Positions 16,680 to 26,523 of a stretch of 46,201 nt of DNA are shown piece by piece. The stretch's first letter is position 1. Each line of letters starts with the position of its first letter. This DNA comes from Streptococcus sobrinus DSM 20742 = ATCC 33478. Its GTDB lineage: Bacteria > Bacillota > Bacilli > Lactobacillales > Streptococcaceae. The position numbers and the translations under genes were made by a program. The stretch covers positions 1 to 46,201 of the forward strand of contig NZ_JMLC01000017.1 in assembly GCF_000686605.1 (NCBI RefSeq). The letters are read 5' to 3'. The notes under the pieces are model-generated. The model did no database searches. It was not told the DNA's origin and saw only the letters and a program-made list of their open reading frames with translations.

Positions 16680-19505
16680 TTAGTTTAACTTGTCTTGCAG
16701 GTATTGGCCGGTGAAGGATTGGGCATTTTGGGCCACTTCTTCTGGGGTGCCGGTGGCGATGACTTGGCCACCGCCAACACCACCTTCTGGTCCCAGGTCA
16801 ATCAGGTGGTCAGCAGTCTTGATGACATCTAGATTGTGCTCGATAACTAGGACTGTATTGCCTTCATCGACGAAGCGTTCCAGGACCTTGAGCAGGCGAG
16901 CAATATCGTCGGTATGGAGGCCAGTGGTTGGTTCATCCAAGATATAAAAGGACTTACCGGTAGAGCGTTTATGGAGCTCAGAAGCTAGCTTCATCCGTTG
17001 GGCTTCCCCACCAGACAGAGTTGTAGCGGGTTGTCCCAGCGTGACATAACCCAAGCCAACATCCTTGATGGTTTGGAGTTTTCTGGCAATCTTTGGAATT
17101 GGTGCGAAGAAGTCAACTGCATCGTTGACGGTCATGTCAAGAACTTCAGCGATATTCTTCTCCTTATAGTGAACTTCCAGAGTTTCGCTATTGTAACGGG
17201 TACCATGACAAACTTCACAGGGAACATAAACATCGGGCAGAAAGTGCATTTCAATCTTGATGATCCCGTCACCCGAGCAGGCCTCACAGCGGCCACCCTT
17301 GACATTGAAGCTAAAGCGGCCCTTCTTGTAACCACGAATTTTGGCTTCGTTGGTCTTGGCAAAGAGGTCCCTAATATCATCGAAAACACCTGTATAGGTG
17401 GCTGGATTGGAACGAGGGGTCCGACCGATTGGGCTTTGGTCAATATCAATCAAGCGTTCAATATTGTCAATGCCTTCCACGCTCTTGTGCTTACCAGGCT
17501 TTTCCGAATTTCGATTGAGCTTCTGGGCAATGGCCTTCTTGAGAATGGAATTGACCAGGGTAGATTTTCCAGAGCCCGAAACTCCTGTGACGGCAATGAA
17601 TTTGCCCAGAGGGAATTTCACGTTAATATTTTGCAAGTTATGCTCGGACGCTCCCCTGACCTCAATGAAACGACCATTACCCTTTCGTCTTTGGCTGGGA
17701 ACAGGAATTTCCTTTTTACCAGACAGGTATTGACCGGTAATGGATTTCTTGACCCTGGCCACTTGTTTGGGAGTACCCGAGGCAACAATTTCCCCACCAA
17801 ATTGGCCAGCACCGGGGCCGACATCAATCAGCCAGTCGGCCTGTCGCATGGTATCTTCATCGTGTTCGACCACGATTAGGGTATTGCCTAGGTCCCGCAT
17901 CTTCTTGAGGCTGGCAATCAGACGGTCATTGTCTCTCTGGTGTAGACCAATTGAGGGTTCATCTAGGACGTAGAGAACACCACTCAGGTTAGAACCAATC
18001 TGGGTCGCCAGCCGAATCCGTTGGCTTTCCCCACCCGACAAGGTTCCTGCCATCCGAGATAGGGTCAAATAGTTGAGACCAACATTGTTGAGGAAGGTCA
18101 AGCGGTCCTTGATTTCCTTGAGAATGGGACCGGCAATGGTGGCTTGATTGTCTGACAGTTGCAAAGTTTCCAGATGAGCTAAATGATCTTGAATAGAGAG
18201 GTCGGAAATCTGACCGATATTGAGACCATCTTGACCACCAACCTTAACTGAGAGAGCGGCATCATTGAGGCGATAGCCGTGGCAGGTCGCACAGGTCAGC
18301 TCATTCATATAGCCCCGCATGACATTGCGGGTGAAATCACTGTTGGTCTCGTGGTAGCGGCGATTGACATTATTGACAACCCCTTCAAAGGGAATATCAA
18401 TATCCCGCACGCCACCAAAGTCATTAACATAGTGAAAATGGAATTCCTTGTCATCAGAACCATAGAGAACGAGAGCCTGCTGGTCTTGGGGCAGATCCTC
18501 AAAAGGCGTATCCATATCAACACCAAAGGCTTCCATGGCCTGCTCCAACATGGCTGGATAATAATTGGAAGAAATGGGATTCCAGGGAGTAAGAGCCCCT
18601 TCTCTCAGGGTCTTGCTGGGATCAGGAATCAACAAATCCATATCAACGACCAACTTCATGCCTAGGCCATCACAGGTCGGACAAGAACCAAAGGGAGCAT
18701 TGAAGGAAAAGAGGCGGGGCTCCAGCTCAGGCACGGTAAAACCACAGACAGGGCAGGAATAATGCTCAGAGAAGAGCAGGTCCTTGCCATCCATGGTATC
18801 GATAATGACGTAACCATCCGCAATCCTCAGGGCTGCCTCAACCGAATCAAAGAGACGGCTGCGAATGCCTTCCTTATTAACCAGGCGGTCAATGACCACT
18901 TCAATATTGTGCATCTTGGACTTGGACAGCTCAGGCACTTCGGCCACATCATAGACGTCACCATCAACCCGAACACGGACATAGCCCTCTTTTTGAACCT
19001 TGTCAAAGAGGGTCTTATGTTGCCCTTTTTTGCGACGGATAACGGGGGCTAGAATCTGCATCCTCGTGCGTTCGGGGAGCTCTAAAACCTTGTCGACAAT
19101 TTGCTCGACCGAGCTGGCAGAAATTTCACCGTGCCCATTGGGACAGTAGGGAACCCCAACCCGAGCATAGAGCAGGCGGAGGTAGTCATTGATTTCGGTC
19201 GCTGTTCCCACGGTCGAGCGAGGATTCTTGCTGGTAGTCTTTTGGTCGATGGAAATGGCTGGGCTGAGACCATCAATACTGTCCACATCAGGCTTTTCCA
19301 TATTGCCCAAAAACTGACGAGCATAGGCTGATAGACTCTCCACATAGCGACGCTGACCTTCGGCATAGATGGTGTCAAAGGCCAAACTGGACTTACCAGA
19401 ACCTGACAGACCCGTCACCACGACCAACTTATCGCGGGGAATCTCCACATCAATATCCTTTAAATTGTGGGCCCTAGCCCCATGAATAATTAATTTATCT
19501 TGCAT
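16680..19505 (-). CDS. uvrA: Excinuclease ABC subunit A
   Basis: This 941-residue protein is the damage-recognition ATPase of nucleotide excision repair; a UvrA dimer loads UvrB at lesions. Two ABC modules are visible: Walker A GLSGSGKS near residue 32 with signature [12 protein letters not shown], and Walker A GVSGSGKS in the second half with [12 protein letters not shown]. Zinc-finger pairs CPVC...CPTC and CEAC...CEVC are present. Length is as usual. The frame can be extended 20 codons to a TTG inside a BOX-like repeat, but [16 protein letters not shown] at 19505 is the conserved start. No clear ribosome site precedes this ATG, which is unusual here. Confidence 0.96.
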   Translation of the reverse strand: MQDKLIIHGARAHNLKDIDVEIPRDKLVVVTGLSGSGKSSLAFDTIYAEGQRRYVESLSAYARQFLGNMEKPDVDSIDGLSPAISIDQKTTSKNPRSTVGTATEINDYLRLLYARVGVPYCPNGHGEISASSVEQIVDKVLELPERTRMQILAPVIRRKKGQHKTLFDKVQKEGYVRVRVDGDVYDVAEVPELSKSKMHNIEVVIDRLVNKEGIRSRLFDSVEAALRIADGYVIIDTMDGKDLLFSEHYSCPVCGFTVPELEPRLFSFNAPFGSCPTCDGLGMKLVVDMDLLIPDPSKTLREGALTPWNPISSNYYPAMLEQAMEAFGVDMDTPFEDLPQDQQALVLYGSDDKEFHFHYVNDFGGVRDIDIPFEGVVNNVNRRYHETNSDFTRNVMRGYMNELTCATCHGYRLNDAALSVKVGGQDGLNIGQISDLSIQDHLAHLETLQLSDNQATIAGPILKEIKDRLTFLNNVGLNYLTLSRMAGTLSGGESQRIRLATQIGSNLSGVLYVLDEPSIGLHQRDNDRLIASLKKMRDLGNTLIVVEHDEDTMRQADWLIDVGPGAGQFGGEIVASGTPKQVARVKKSITGQYLSGKKEIPVPSQRRKGNGRFIEVRGASEHNLQNINVKFPLGKFIAVTGVSGSGKSTLVNSILKKAIAQKLNRNSEKPGKHKSVEGIDNIERLIDIDQSPIGRTPRSNPATYTGVFDDIRDLFAKTNEAKIRGYKKGRFSFNVKGGRCEACSGDGIIKIEMHFLPDVYVPCEVCHGTRYNSETLEVHYKEKNIAEVLDMTVNDAVDFFAPIPKIARKLQTIKDVGLGYVTLGQPATTLSGGEAQRMKLASELHKRSTGKSFYILDEPTTGLHTDDIARLLKVLERFVDEGNTVLVIEHNLDVIKTADHLIDLGPEGGVGGGQVIATGTPEEVAQNAQSFTGQYLQDKLN

Positions 19506-19556
19506 AATATATACGATACCAAGCCCGTCAAAGGCAAAGTCAAAATAGGAAAATTT

Positions 19557-19661
19557 TATACTCAAAGAAAATCAAAATAAGACGAGGCAATGAACCGCAG
19601 GCAGTACTAGAGTACGCCAAGGTGAGTTAACGAAGTATGATATTGATTTTTAAAGAGTATA
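19557..19661. repeat. BOX-like element in uvrA leader
   Basis: About 105 bp beginning TTATACTCAAAGAAAATC and ending GATTTTTAAAGAGTATAT, so the ends form a long inverted repeat. The interior (CGCAGGCAGTACTAGAGTAC) resembles the core of streptococcal BOX elements. It lies between the extended -10 at 19881 and uvrA, inside the probable transcript. Confidence 0.7.
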
Positions 19662-19880
19662 TCCTTTTTGACACAGCCTTTAGGGCAAGTTCAAGTCCTT
19701 TCAATAAGTTAAGTAAATGGGCCATTAAAATGGCTCCATTTACTACGACAGCCACTATGGGGGACTGCCTAAACTTCTTACTAAGCCAGATAAGCGAGCA
19801 TTATCGGCTCCCCTATCTGGCTGTCGCTACAGTCATCGTAGAAGAAAGCTAAAAAATACTTGAGCTTCTTTGTAGTGATT

Positions 19881-19889
19881 ATTATATCA
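19881..19889 (-). promoter_or_regulatory. Extended -10 promoter, probably for uvrA
   Basis: Minus-strand TGATATAAT (TGN plus TATAAT), with no good -35. It is part of a segment of about 150 bp repeated at 20400-20550. Confidence 0.5.
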
Positions 19890-19961
19890 AAAATCAGCGT
19901 TAGTAGCAGAGCTAACGCACGGAAATTTTATTTCGGAAAGGGTATTTCCTTACCAAAGCAA

Positions 19962-19986
19962 AAAGGCCAGCAAGTTGCCGGCCTTT
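19962..19986 (-). terminator. Terminator after DUF896 copy 1
   Basis: Minus-strand AAAGGCCGGCAA / TTGCTGGCCTTT with TTTTTGC following; one mismatched pair. It is close behind the stop at 19998. Confidence 0.85.
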
Positions 19987-19997
19987 CACCATTATCA

Positions 19998-20255
19998 TTA
20001 ACTGTTGGGATCATCCAAGCTACGACCATGTAGGCCTTTTTCTCGTTGGATTTGGCGAAGTTTTTCTGGTGTTACATCATTTCCCTCTTCGTCAACCACT
20101 TTGATACCTTCAATGTGATGACGCAGAGAACGGCGGTAACCCTTGATATATTCTTCTCGGAGTTTAGCCTGCTCAACCTTTTCATCCCCAGTCAAGCCGA
20201 CCGTTTTTTTCTTTTTTGCAAGCTCGTTTATTCGAGCGATTTTTTTAGGATCCAT
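19998..20255 (-). CDS. DUF896 protein (YnzC family), copy 1
   Basis: This 85-residue basic, helical protein starts [17 protein letters not shown] and belongs to DUF896 (Bacillus YnzC family), small cytoplasmic proteins of unknown function with an N-terminal helical hairpin. It differs from the copy at 20615-20872 at five positions only. No ribosome site lies just before the ATG; the nearest AAAGGAG is about 37 bp upstream. It lies between uvrA and the second copy on the same strand, with its own terminator and an upstream extended -10 at 20484. Confidence 0.88.
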   Translation of the reverse strand: MDPKKIARINELAKKKKTVGLTGDEKVEQAKLREEYIKGYRRSLRHHIEGIKVVDEEGNDVTPEKLRQIQREKGLHGRSLDDPNS

Positions 20256-20399
20256 AATATATGTTTCAGCCCTAAGGGCAAATTCTACTCCTTTCTAGGA
20301 TTAAGATACCACGGAGCAAAGCCAGCTTCTTTCAATACAAGAGCTGGCTAACGGCAATCACTAGTCTGATTGCCTAGCCCCCTGACTAACTTCCTGTGA

Positions 20400-20550
20400 C
20401 GAGTATTATCGGCCCAATTATCTGGCTATCGCTACAATCATCGTAGAGGAAGCTAAAAATACTTGAGCTTCTTTGTAGTGATTATTATATCAAAAATCAA
20501 GGTTAGTAGCAGAGCTAACGCACGGAAAAATAATTTGAGCCCTGAAATCT
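20400..20550. repeat. Duplicated spacer segment (partner at about 19793-19945)
   Basis: This spacer matches the one between DUF896 copy 1 and uvrA: shared blocks include TTATCTGGCTATCGCTACA-type sequence, ACTTGAGCTTCTTTGTAGTG, the TATAAT box and AGTAGCAGAGCTAACGCACG. Together with the two DUF896 genes it marks a tandem duplication with a period of about 617 bp. Confidence 0.85.
20484..20492 (-). promoter_or_regulatory. Extended -10 promoter for DUF896 copy 1
   Basis: Minus-strand TGATATAAT, identical to 19881-19889 and in the duplicated spacer. No convincing -35. Confidence 0.5.
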
Positions 20551-20575
20551 GTCTAGCCATTCCCTGACAAAAGTA

Positions 20576-20602
20576 AAAGACCAGCAAGATCCGCTAGCCT
20601 TT
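20576..20602 (-). terminator. Terminator after DUF896 copy 2
   Basis: Minus-strand AAAGGCTAGCGGATC / GCTGGTCTTT imperfect hairpin with a following T-run; the diverged counterpart of 19962-19986. Confidence 0.65.
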
Positions 20603-20614
20603 AGCAATCTAATA

Positions 20615-20872
20615 TTAACTGTTGGAATCGTTCAAGCTACGGCCATGAAGCCCCTTTTCCCGTTGAATTTGACGAAGCTTTTCTGGGGTCACATCATTTC
20701 CCTCTTCGTCAACCACTTTGATACCTTCAATGTGATGACGTACGGAACGACGATAGCCTTCTAGGTATTCTTCACGAAGTTTGGCCTGCTCAACCTTTTC
20801 ATCTCCAGTCAAACCGACCGTTTTTTTCTTTTTAGCAAGCTCGTTAATCCGAGCAATTTTTTTAGGATCCAT
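20615..20872 (-). CDS. DUF896 protein (YnzC family), copy 2
   Basis: This 85-residue protein is nearly identical to the product of 19998-20255 (substitutions such as YIKG to YLEG, SLRHH to SVRHH, DDPNS to NDSNS). Many streptococci have one DUF896 gene behind glyS, so this copy is probably the ancestral one and the other the duplicate. It lacks a nearby ribosome site; the upstream sequence GGCTTGGTATC also occurs just before uvrA. Confidence 0.88.
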   Translation of the reverse strand: MDPKKIARINELAKKKKTVGLTGDEKVEQAKLREEYLEGYRRSVRHHIEGIKVVDEEGNDVTPEKLRQIQREKGLHGRSLNDSNS

Positions 20873-20918
20873 AACTAAGATACCAAGCCGTTAAACAACT
20901 CAATGGATTAAAACTTTT

Positions 20919-21008
20919 TTAACCCGAGCCTGGAAATAAGAAAGCGAGGTAGACTGTGGCAAGTCTGGACCAATCTTTCTTTTTCCACAGAGTTGTAGGC
21001 GAGTTCAT
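20919..21008 (-). CDS. Possible 29-residue small protein
   Basis: A short frame MNSPTTLWKKKDWSRLATVY... of 29 codons begins 21 bp after the glyS stop, with AAAGGAAA 1-8 bp before its ATG, better placed than the site of the following DUF896 gene. The product would be basic with a hydrophobic C-terminal half. It may be a real small protein, a leader controlling DUF896, or chance. Confidence 0.3.
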   Translation of the reverse strand: MNSPTTLWKKKDWSRLATVYLAFLFPGSG

Positions 21009-21029
21009 TTCCTTTCCTTAATTCTCATT

Positions 21030-23069
21030 TTATTTAGTGTTGAGCTTATTAAAGGCAGCGACTGTTCTGGCCTTTTTGGCCAATTCTGACAAGAGGGCCA
21101 GACGATTGTTCTTGAGGGTCTCATCATCGCTCATGACCATGGTGTTATCAAAGAAGGCATCAATGACTGGGCTGAGGGCAAAGAACTGCGTCAGATTTTC
21201 CTTGACATCGTCAGAAAGCTGCAAATCAGCAAGGGATTGAGCCAAGGCCTTTTCTTGGTCATTTTCAAAGAGGGAGGGATTGACGGCCACATCCGCTGGG
21301 GCCTTTTCCGCTAGGTTAAAGACCCGTGAAAGGCTCTCAACAGCTGGCTTGTAATTATCGGCTTGAGAAGCAGCTTGCAGGGCCTGTGCTGCGGCCAACA
21401 TTTGCGGAACGACGAAGGTTGAACCAGCCAGAACTGCTTCGCGGATGTCCTTTGACACACCAGAGCCCATCATCTTGTCCACACGGGCAGCGATGAAGTC
21501 CATGACTTCTTGCTTGTGGGCGTAGGTCAGACTATCAAAGCTCAAATCGTAGAGGTTATCGACCAATTGATCCATTGGCACAGCCCAACCAAAGGAATCT
21601 AGGATACGAACAATCCCTTGGGTCGCCCGCCGGAGGGCATAAGGGTCATTGGAACCACTTGGAATCAGGCCAACCGAGAAGAAGGAAAGCAAAGTATCCA
21701 ATTTATCAGCCAGAGCGAGAACGGCACCAACCTTGGTTTGAGGGAGGACACCATCTGCGGAATCTGGCAGGTAGTGTTCCCGAATAGCTGTCGCAACAGG
21801 AGCCTCTTCGCCATCTAGGAGGGCATATTTTTCTCCCATAATTCCTTGCAGTTCATCAAATTCGCCAACCATACCGGTCAGAAGGTCAAACTTGTAGATG
21901 CTGGCCGCCCGTGCTAAGGCCTTACTTTCATCAGCGCTCAGGCCAACGGTTTTAGCCAGGTAGTCAGCAATGACACCAGCCCTAGCCATGTGCTCAGAAA
22001 GCGAACCAATTTTTTCATGGAAGGTAACTTGGGATAACTTGGCCACCAAATCAGCGATTTTCAGCTTTTGGTCCTCGTGCCAGAAAAATTCTCCATCTTC
22101 CAGGCGGGCAACCAGAACCTTTTCATTTCCCTTGATGACATTTTCTAAATAATGCTCGTTACCATTGCGGACAGAAACAAAATTAGGGAGCAATTGACCT
22201 GACTGGTCCCGCACAACAAAGTAACGTTGGTGATTCTTCATAGAGGTTACCAGAACTTCTTCCGGCACTTCCAGATATTTCTCATCAAAATGCCCCATGA
22301 AAGCTGTCGGGTATTCGACCAGATTGAGGACCTCATTGAGGAGGTCAGGGTCAATATCGACGCTGACATTTTGCTCGGCTTCAACAGCCTTAATTTGCTC
22401 AACAATCATGCCTTGCCGTTCTTGACTATCAGCGATGACAAATTCTTTTCGCAAATCATCCTCATAGGAATCCGCTGTACAAATCTGAGTTTCCTGACCT
22501 AGGAAACGATGGCCACGGCTGACCCGACCAGAGTGAATATCCAAGAAATCCATATTTAGGGCTTGGTCATCCAAGAGAACCGTGAGGGTATGGACAGGAC
22601 GGATATACTCAAAGCTATTGCTAGCCCAGTGCATGCTGACGGGGAAAGTCAAGGAATTGAGAACCTCTGGGACACCCGCCAATACAGCCTCTGCAGGTTG
22701 ACCAGCCTCTTGCTTGGTCACGTAAACGTACTCTTCACCCTTGACCTGACGGAATTCGATGTCATCGGTGGTCAAGCCCTTCCCACGAACGAAGCCTTGA
22801 GCTGCCTTGGTAAAATTACCATCAGCATCCAAAGCAATCTTCTTAGAAGGTCCCTTGAAGTCCTCCGACAAATCTTCCTGCTTGTCTGCCAGACCCATCA
22901 CTCGGACTGCCAAGCGACGAGGGGTTGAGAAGGTCTTGATGCTATCAAAAGATAGACGATTGTCCTTAAGAAAGGCAGCCATTTTTTGGCCCAGTTGTTT
23001 TTCACTCGGGGTTACCACATAAGCTGGCAATTCTTCCAAGCCTAATTCTACTAGTAAATTCTTCGTCAT
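21030..23069 (-). CDS. glyS: Glycine-tRNA ligase beta subunit
   Basis: This 679-residue protein is the beta chain of the bacterial alpha2beta2 glycyl-tRNA synthetase, which charges tRNA-Gly. It begins [17 protein letters not shown], the conserved family start, and contains the long helical HD-like and C-terminal anticodon-binding regions typical of GlyS. The start is ATG at 23069 after GAGGAGG; the frame is open 10 codons further up into glyQ, which is spurious. It starts 1 bp after the glyQ stop, so the subunits are translationally coupled and share the T-box. Confidence 0.95.
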   Translation of the reverse strand: MTKNLLVELGLEELPAYVVTPSEKQLGQKMAAFLKDNRLSFDSIKTFSTPRRLAVRVMGLADKQEDLSEDFKGPSKKIALDADGNFTKAAQGFVRGKGLTTDDIEFRQVKGEEYVYVTKQEAGQPAEAVLAGVPEVLNSLTFPVSMHWASNSFEYIRPVHTLTVLLDDQALNMDFLDIHSGRVSRGHRFLGQETQICTADSYEDDLRKEFVIADSQERQGMIVEQIKAVEAEQNVSVDIDPDLLNEVLNLVEYPTAFMGHFDEKYLEVPEEVLVTSMKNHQRYFVVRDQSGQLLPNFVSVRNGNEHYLENVIKGNEKVLVARLEDGEFFWHEDQKLKIADLVAKLSQVTFHEKIGSLSEHMARAGVIADYLAKTVGLSADESKALARAASIYKFDLLTGMVGEFDELQGIMGEKYALLDGEEAPVATAIREHYLPDSADGVLPQTKVGAVLALADKLDTLLSFFSVGLIPSGSNDPYALRRATQGIVRILDSFGWAVPMDQLVDNLYDLSFDSLTYAHKQEVMDFIAARVDKMMGSGVSKDIREAVLAGSTFVVPQMLAAAQALQAASQADNYKPAVESLSRVFNLAEKAPADVAVNPSLFENDQEKALAQSLADLQLSDDVKENLTQFFALSPVIDAFFDNTMVMSDDETLKNNRLALLSELAKKARTVAAFNKLNTK

Positions 23070-23070
23070 C

Positions 23071-23985
23071 TTAGTCCTCCTCAGCCAAAAGTTTTTCACG
23101 GGTAGCCTGGTCCAAAAGTGGGTAGCCTAATTTCTTGCGTTCAGCTACAAAGGTCTTGGCAACGACCCGAGCTAGATTACGAATGCGAGCAATATAACCA
23201 GCCCGCTCGGTAACTGAAACTGCTCCACGGGCATCCAAAAGGTTGAAGGTATGGGAACATTTCAAAACATAGTCATAGGCAGGGTGAACCAGACCCAGCT
23301 CCAAAGCACGCCCGGCCTCCTTTTCAAACTTGTCAAAGTTTTCCAAGAGCATGTCTTGGTCAGACACTTCAAAGCTATATTTGGAATGCTCGTACTCCGG
23401 TTGCTTGAAGATTTCTCCATACTTAACCCCCGGTGCCCACTCAATGTCGTAAACCGAGTCGACTTCTTGAATGTAGGAAGCTAAACGTTCCAAACCATAA
23501 GTAACTTCCGCAGTTACAGGGCCTGTTTGCAGGCCACCGACCTGTTGGAAATAGGTGAATTGAGTGATTTCCATCCCATCAAGCCAAACTTCCCAGCCTA
23601 GGCCAGCAGAACCCGTTGATGGGTTTTCCCAGTTGTCCTCAACGAAGCGGATATCGTGCTCCAATGGATTGATACCCAATTTTTCCAAAGACTCAAGGTA
23701 AAGTTCTTGAATGTTTGATGGAGAAGGCTTCATAACCACTTGAAATTGGTGGTGTTGGTAGAGGCGGTTAGGATTTTCCCCATAACGACCATCAGCAGGC
23801 CTGCGAGATGGCTCCACATAGGCCGCATTCCATGGCTCAGGTCCGATAGCACGGAGGAAAGTGTAAGGACTCATCGTCCCTGCACCTTTTTCATTGTCAT
23901 AAGCCTGCATGAGCATACAGCCCTGATCATTCCAGTATTGTTGCAGTGTTAAGGTTATCTCCTGAAAGGTCAATTTTTTACTCAT
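23071..23985 (-). CDS. glyQ: Glycine-tRNA ligase alpha subunit
   Basis: This 304-residue protein is the catalytic alpha chain of glycyl-tRNA synthetase, class II. Visible family segments are [17 protein letters not shown], the motif-2-like [19 protein letters not shown] and [21 protein letters not shown]. The start is MSKKLTF at 23985, preceded by AAGAAAGAAGG; upstream codons in frame lie in the leader. Expression is expected to follow glycyl-tRNA charging through the T-box at 24187-24415. Confidence 0.96.
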   Translation of the reverse strand: MSKKLTFQEITLTLQQYWNDQGCMLMQAYDNEKGAGTMSPYTFLRAIGPEPWNAAYVEPSRRPADGRYGENPNRLYQHHQFQVVMKPSPSNIQELYLESLEKLGINPLEHDIRFVEDNWENPSTGSAGLGWEVWLDGMEITQFTYFQQVGGLQTGPVTAEVTYGLERLASYIQEVDSVYDIEWAPGVKYGEIFKQPEYEHSKYSFEVSDQDMLLENFDKFEKEAGRALELGLVHPAYDYVLKCSHTFNLLDARGAVSVTERAGYIARIRNLARVVAKTFVAERKKLGYPLLDQATREKLLAEED

Positions 23986-24186
23986 TATATCCTTCTTTCT
24001 TAGTAGTAATAGCTTGCGATGTTTAGCTTGCAAAAACATCCTTTTTTTGAAAGTTAAACAAGTACCTAGCCCAAGCAAATCGCCCCAGCGGTTGTCAAGC
24101 GGGACCAACTACCTTTGCTCCAAGGCAAAGAAGATTGAATTGGATCCGCTGCATTCCTAGGCTTGGCAACTTTTCTGGCACAATGA

Positions 24187-24415
24187 AAAAGAACCGCCTT
24201 CTTCCCACCATGCCAGTTGACATAGGGGCGTCAAAACGCGGTTCCACCCTAATTTATTACTTCATTTGTTTAAAAAAATTGAGCTAGGCTCATTACGAAA
24301 GTGCCAATTATTACCCTATCTCCCATCTAGCTTCCACTATCCTAGACTCGCTTGAGAAGAACCTGAGCAGCAACCTCTTTCTTCCAGCTATTGTAGCACA
24401 AGATGGGGAAATTGT
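24187..24415 (-). promoter_or_regulatory. T-box riboswitch (glycine) of glyQS
   Basis: The T-box core AGGGTGGAACCGCG is on the minus strand at 24237-24250. GAACCGC in the core pairs with GCGGTTC (24191-24197), which is followed by TTTTTC: the terminator form. The stem I region lies upstream to about 24415; a GGC specifier is plausible but was not fixed by folding. Uncharged tRNA-Gly should stabilise the antiterminator. Confidence 0.88.
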
Positions 24416-24425
24416 CTAATCTATC

Positions 24426-24851
24426 TCATGACAGACTTTCTTTTTCAATTTTCATATATTGAAAAATCAGGTTGAAAAAATCCTTACTTATTTCAAAGTG
24501 TCCGAATCTTAGCTGAGAAGCATACTTTTTCCACTCTGGGGACTGTCTCGCAAACTCAATCGGACAATCACGCACTGGGTGATAAAATGTAATATTTCTT
24601 CTATAAGGAATAAAGTTTGGAGCCATCTCAACAGAATAGACTTGATTATCACTTATTTTACCCGCAGCTGTAAAGGCTTGATATGCATTAGAATCCTTCA
24701 TCTTATACTTGGGACTGTAGTATAAAAGATAATCTCCTTTTTTCATTCGCTTCAAAGGTCCTGCCTGACCATGACAAACCTGACCAAAGCCACCCTTGAC
24801 TCCTAACATGACATGCTCTTTCGAAACAACACCTAGCCAATATCTAACCAT
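24426..24851 (-). CDS. EVE domain protein (UPF0310-like)
   Basis: This 141-residue protein matches the EVE/PUA-like fold family: YWLGVVSKEHV at the start, MKKGDYLLYYSPK in the middle and FIPYRRNITF. EVE domains bind modified bases in nucleic acids; small stand-alone members are of uncertain role. Its ATG overlaps the MarR gene end by 8 bp, so it is the last gene of a three-gene operon (SRPBCC, MarR, EVE). No catalytic motif is seen. Confidence 0.8.
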   Translation of the reverse strand: MVRYWLGVVSKEHVMLGVKGGFGQVCHGQAGPLKRMKKGDYLLYYSPKYKMKDSNAYQAFTAAGKISDNQVYSVEMAPNFIPYRRNITFYHPVRDCPIEFARQSPEWKKYASQLRFGHFEISKDFFNLIFQYMKIEKESLS

Positions 24852-25299
24852 TTTTTTCCTCCAAGTCCATTAACCATTGATTGAATTCCAAAAGATTTTG
24901 GTCTAATTTACCGAAAAACTCCTGATCGACTGCTTCAACTAAGGGTAGGGCACGATTTAAGATAGAAAATCCACTTTCTGAAAGCGAAACAATCTTAGAT
25001 CGACTGTCTTTAGGATGTTCTCTTCTCTCTACTAGTTTCTTTTTAAGCAAAAGTTTGACAACCTGGGAAACAGTCATAACGTCCATATCCGAAAAACTGG
25101 CTAGACGGATTTGACTGACAAGGTCTCCTTGTTTCTCCAGAGCAGCAACTGAAGCAAGTATAATAAATTGCGGATGCGTTAGTTGAAGCTTTTGAAGTTC
25201 CTTTTTGATTTGACTATGCCAATTATTATAAACTCTTGCAAATAGTAAGCCGGTTGATTTTTGATAGTCATCCTTGTATAAAGAATTAAAATGATACAT
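24844..25299 (-). CDS. MarR family transcriptional regulator
   Basis: This 151-residue protein has the MarR winged helix: recognition region DMDVMTVSQVVKLLLKKKLVERREHPKDSRSKIVSLSESG (about residues 65-105) flanked by dimerisation helices. AAAGGAG, overlapping the last codons of the SRPBCC gene, is its ribosome site, and the two genes are 1 bp apart. A 28-bp palindrome over the operon -10 (25734-25761) is a natural candidate for its own operator. Ligand unknown. Confidence 0.92.
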   Translation of the reverse strand: MYHFNSLYKDDYQKSTGLLFARVYNNWHSQIKKELQKLQLTHPQFIILASVAALEKQGDLVSQIRLASFSDMDVMTVSQVVKLLLKKKLVERREHPKDSRSKIVSLSESGFSILNRALPLVEAVDQEFFGKLDQNLLEFNQWLMDLEEKNG

Positions 25300-25300
25300 A

Positions 25301-25720
25301 CTACTCCTTTTCTACTATATCCTTTAGCGTTAAGACAGAGCTCGGGACATCAGCAAAAACTTGCTTTAAAAAATTAACCTGCTCATCCGAAGGCTCTTCG
25401 CACACGAGAGACACACTATGCTTTAACGTAATGAATCCCGTCTCCCCTTCTATGATGTCATGTTCAAAAAGTATGCTTCCTGCTGGCGTTTCGGATATGT
25501 CTGTGAAAGAGTGTTGATCAACGACCTTCACTAAGTTAAAAGCCAAGGGAGGCATCCCTGACAGTGTCATTGTTCCTGAGACACCTGTTTCGAACGCACC
25601 ATCCAGACAAATATCTTCTAAATCAGATTCCCATCGGTACCACTGTTCCAAATTTTCATAGTAAAACCAAGCCTTTTCTTTGGTTCCCTTTACCACAGCC
25701 GAAAAAGAAAAAGTTATCAT
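25301..25720 (-). CDS. SRPBCC family protein
   Basis: This 139-residue protein looks like an SRPBCC (START/polyketide cyclase-like) ligand-binding barrel: FSFSAVVKGTKEKAWFYYENLEQWYRWESDL at the N-terminus and a long C-terminal helix. Such proteins bind hydrophobic ligands or act as cyclases; no specific activity can be assigned. The start is MITFSF at 25720 after GAGGAGAA; the frame extends eight codons upstream into the promoter and is spurious. It is the first gene of the operon with MarR and EVE. Confidence 0.8.
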   Translation of the reverse strand: MITFSFSAVVKGTKEKAWFYYENLEQWYRWESDLEDICLDGAFETGVSGTMTLSGMPPLAFNLVKVVDQHSFTDISETPAGSILFEHDIIEGETGFITLKHSVSLVCEEPSDEQVNFLKQVFADVPSSVLTLKDIVEKE

Positions 25721-25733
25721 AAAATTTCTCCTC

Positions 25734-25781
25734 TCATATAACAAGTATACTTATTATATGAGAACTTACATTTTTTGTCAA
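25734..25781 (-). promoter_or_regulatory. Consensus promoter with 28-bp palindromic operator
   Basis: Minus-strand TTGACA (25776-25781), 17-bp spacer and TATAAT (25753-25758): a perfect consensus promoter. Bases 25734-25761 form a palindrome centred on AGTATACT with a single mismatched pair. Binding there would block the -10, so autorepression by the MarR protein is likely. Confidence 0.85.
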
Positions 25782-25819
25782 GAAAATCTCTCAGATCCTT
25801 AGCCTGAGAGATGAATCGC

Positions 25820-26523
25820 TTTATACTCAATGAAAACTCTAAGCAGGCTTCACCTGCTAACTCCTGACAGAAAAAATTATTTTCAAATAAAATCAAGAAT
25901 CGGAAAGAGCAAGGACTACTGTCTCTAAAGAGGTGAGATCGCAGTGGTTGACTGATGTCTTGGCACCATTCAAGGTACAATAGACAGCTAGTCACCCTTT
26001 CTGGGGTAGCAAAATAGTCCGGTGGACTATTTTAGCCCGACACCTTGAAATTGAAAAGTTAGGGACCACGAAGGTTTTGACGACTATCAAAGCCATTCTT
26101 TCTGTCTGACTCCCTAACGGCAATCGCTATAGCAACTACCTAATTTCCTCACTAACTCAGCTAAAATAGTAGATCGACTTGTTTTATTCTCGTATTGCCA
26201 GACAACACCTTAGTGAAATCCGCTATGGCTGGATTTCCCACGCCAAGTCCTAGTGGAATTTGGTTAAAGGTCTGACTAACATGTCCGTTGCATAGTAGGA
26301 GAGGGATTACAGCAGATGGGTGTCGCAAGGAACTGCAGGCAGTCCTTACGTCCGGCAAAGTGCGTTAATACCGCAAATCAAGAAAAGGAAAGCCGAGGAT
26401 GCTTTCCTTTTGGGGCTAGTGAGAGGTATAGGCAGACCGCCATGGTGGCTGCCATTGCCAATCAAGATTTTTCAAAGCTTAGATTTACCTTGCCCGTCGG
26501 AAAATTTTGATTTTCGACGAGTA
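25820..26523. repeat. Repeat-rich spacer between SRPBCC operon and nagA
   Basis: No supported gene in about 700 bp. It starts with TTTATACTCAATGAAAA, the typical BOX-element end. A perfect hairpin AAAATAGTCC-GGT-GGACTATTTT lies at 26011-26033 and resembles the palindrome at 41755-41779. At 26328-26375 CTGCAGGCAGTCC...GTTAA is BOX-core-like. At 26415-26523 is copy B of the element also present at 12266-12372. The end of this copy abuts the nagA stop codon. Confidence 0.6.

Noticed and set aside
16998..17879. 293-codon open frame antisense to uvrA
   Set aside because: Shadow of the uvrA coding sequence; no ribosome site or recognisable domain.
19506..19565. Upstream extension of uvrA to a TTG codon
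   Set aside because: The TTG is inside a BOX-like repeat, and the added residues are not part of the UvrA family.
25717..25995. 92-codon minus-strand open frame upstream of the SRPBCC gene
   Set aside because: It overlaps the consensus promoter and BOX-like sequence and has no ribosome site.
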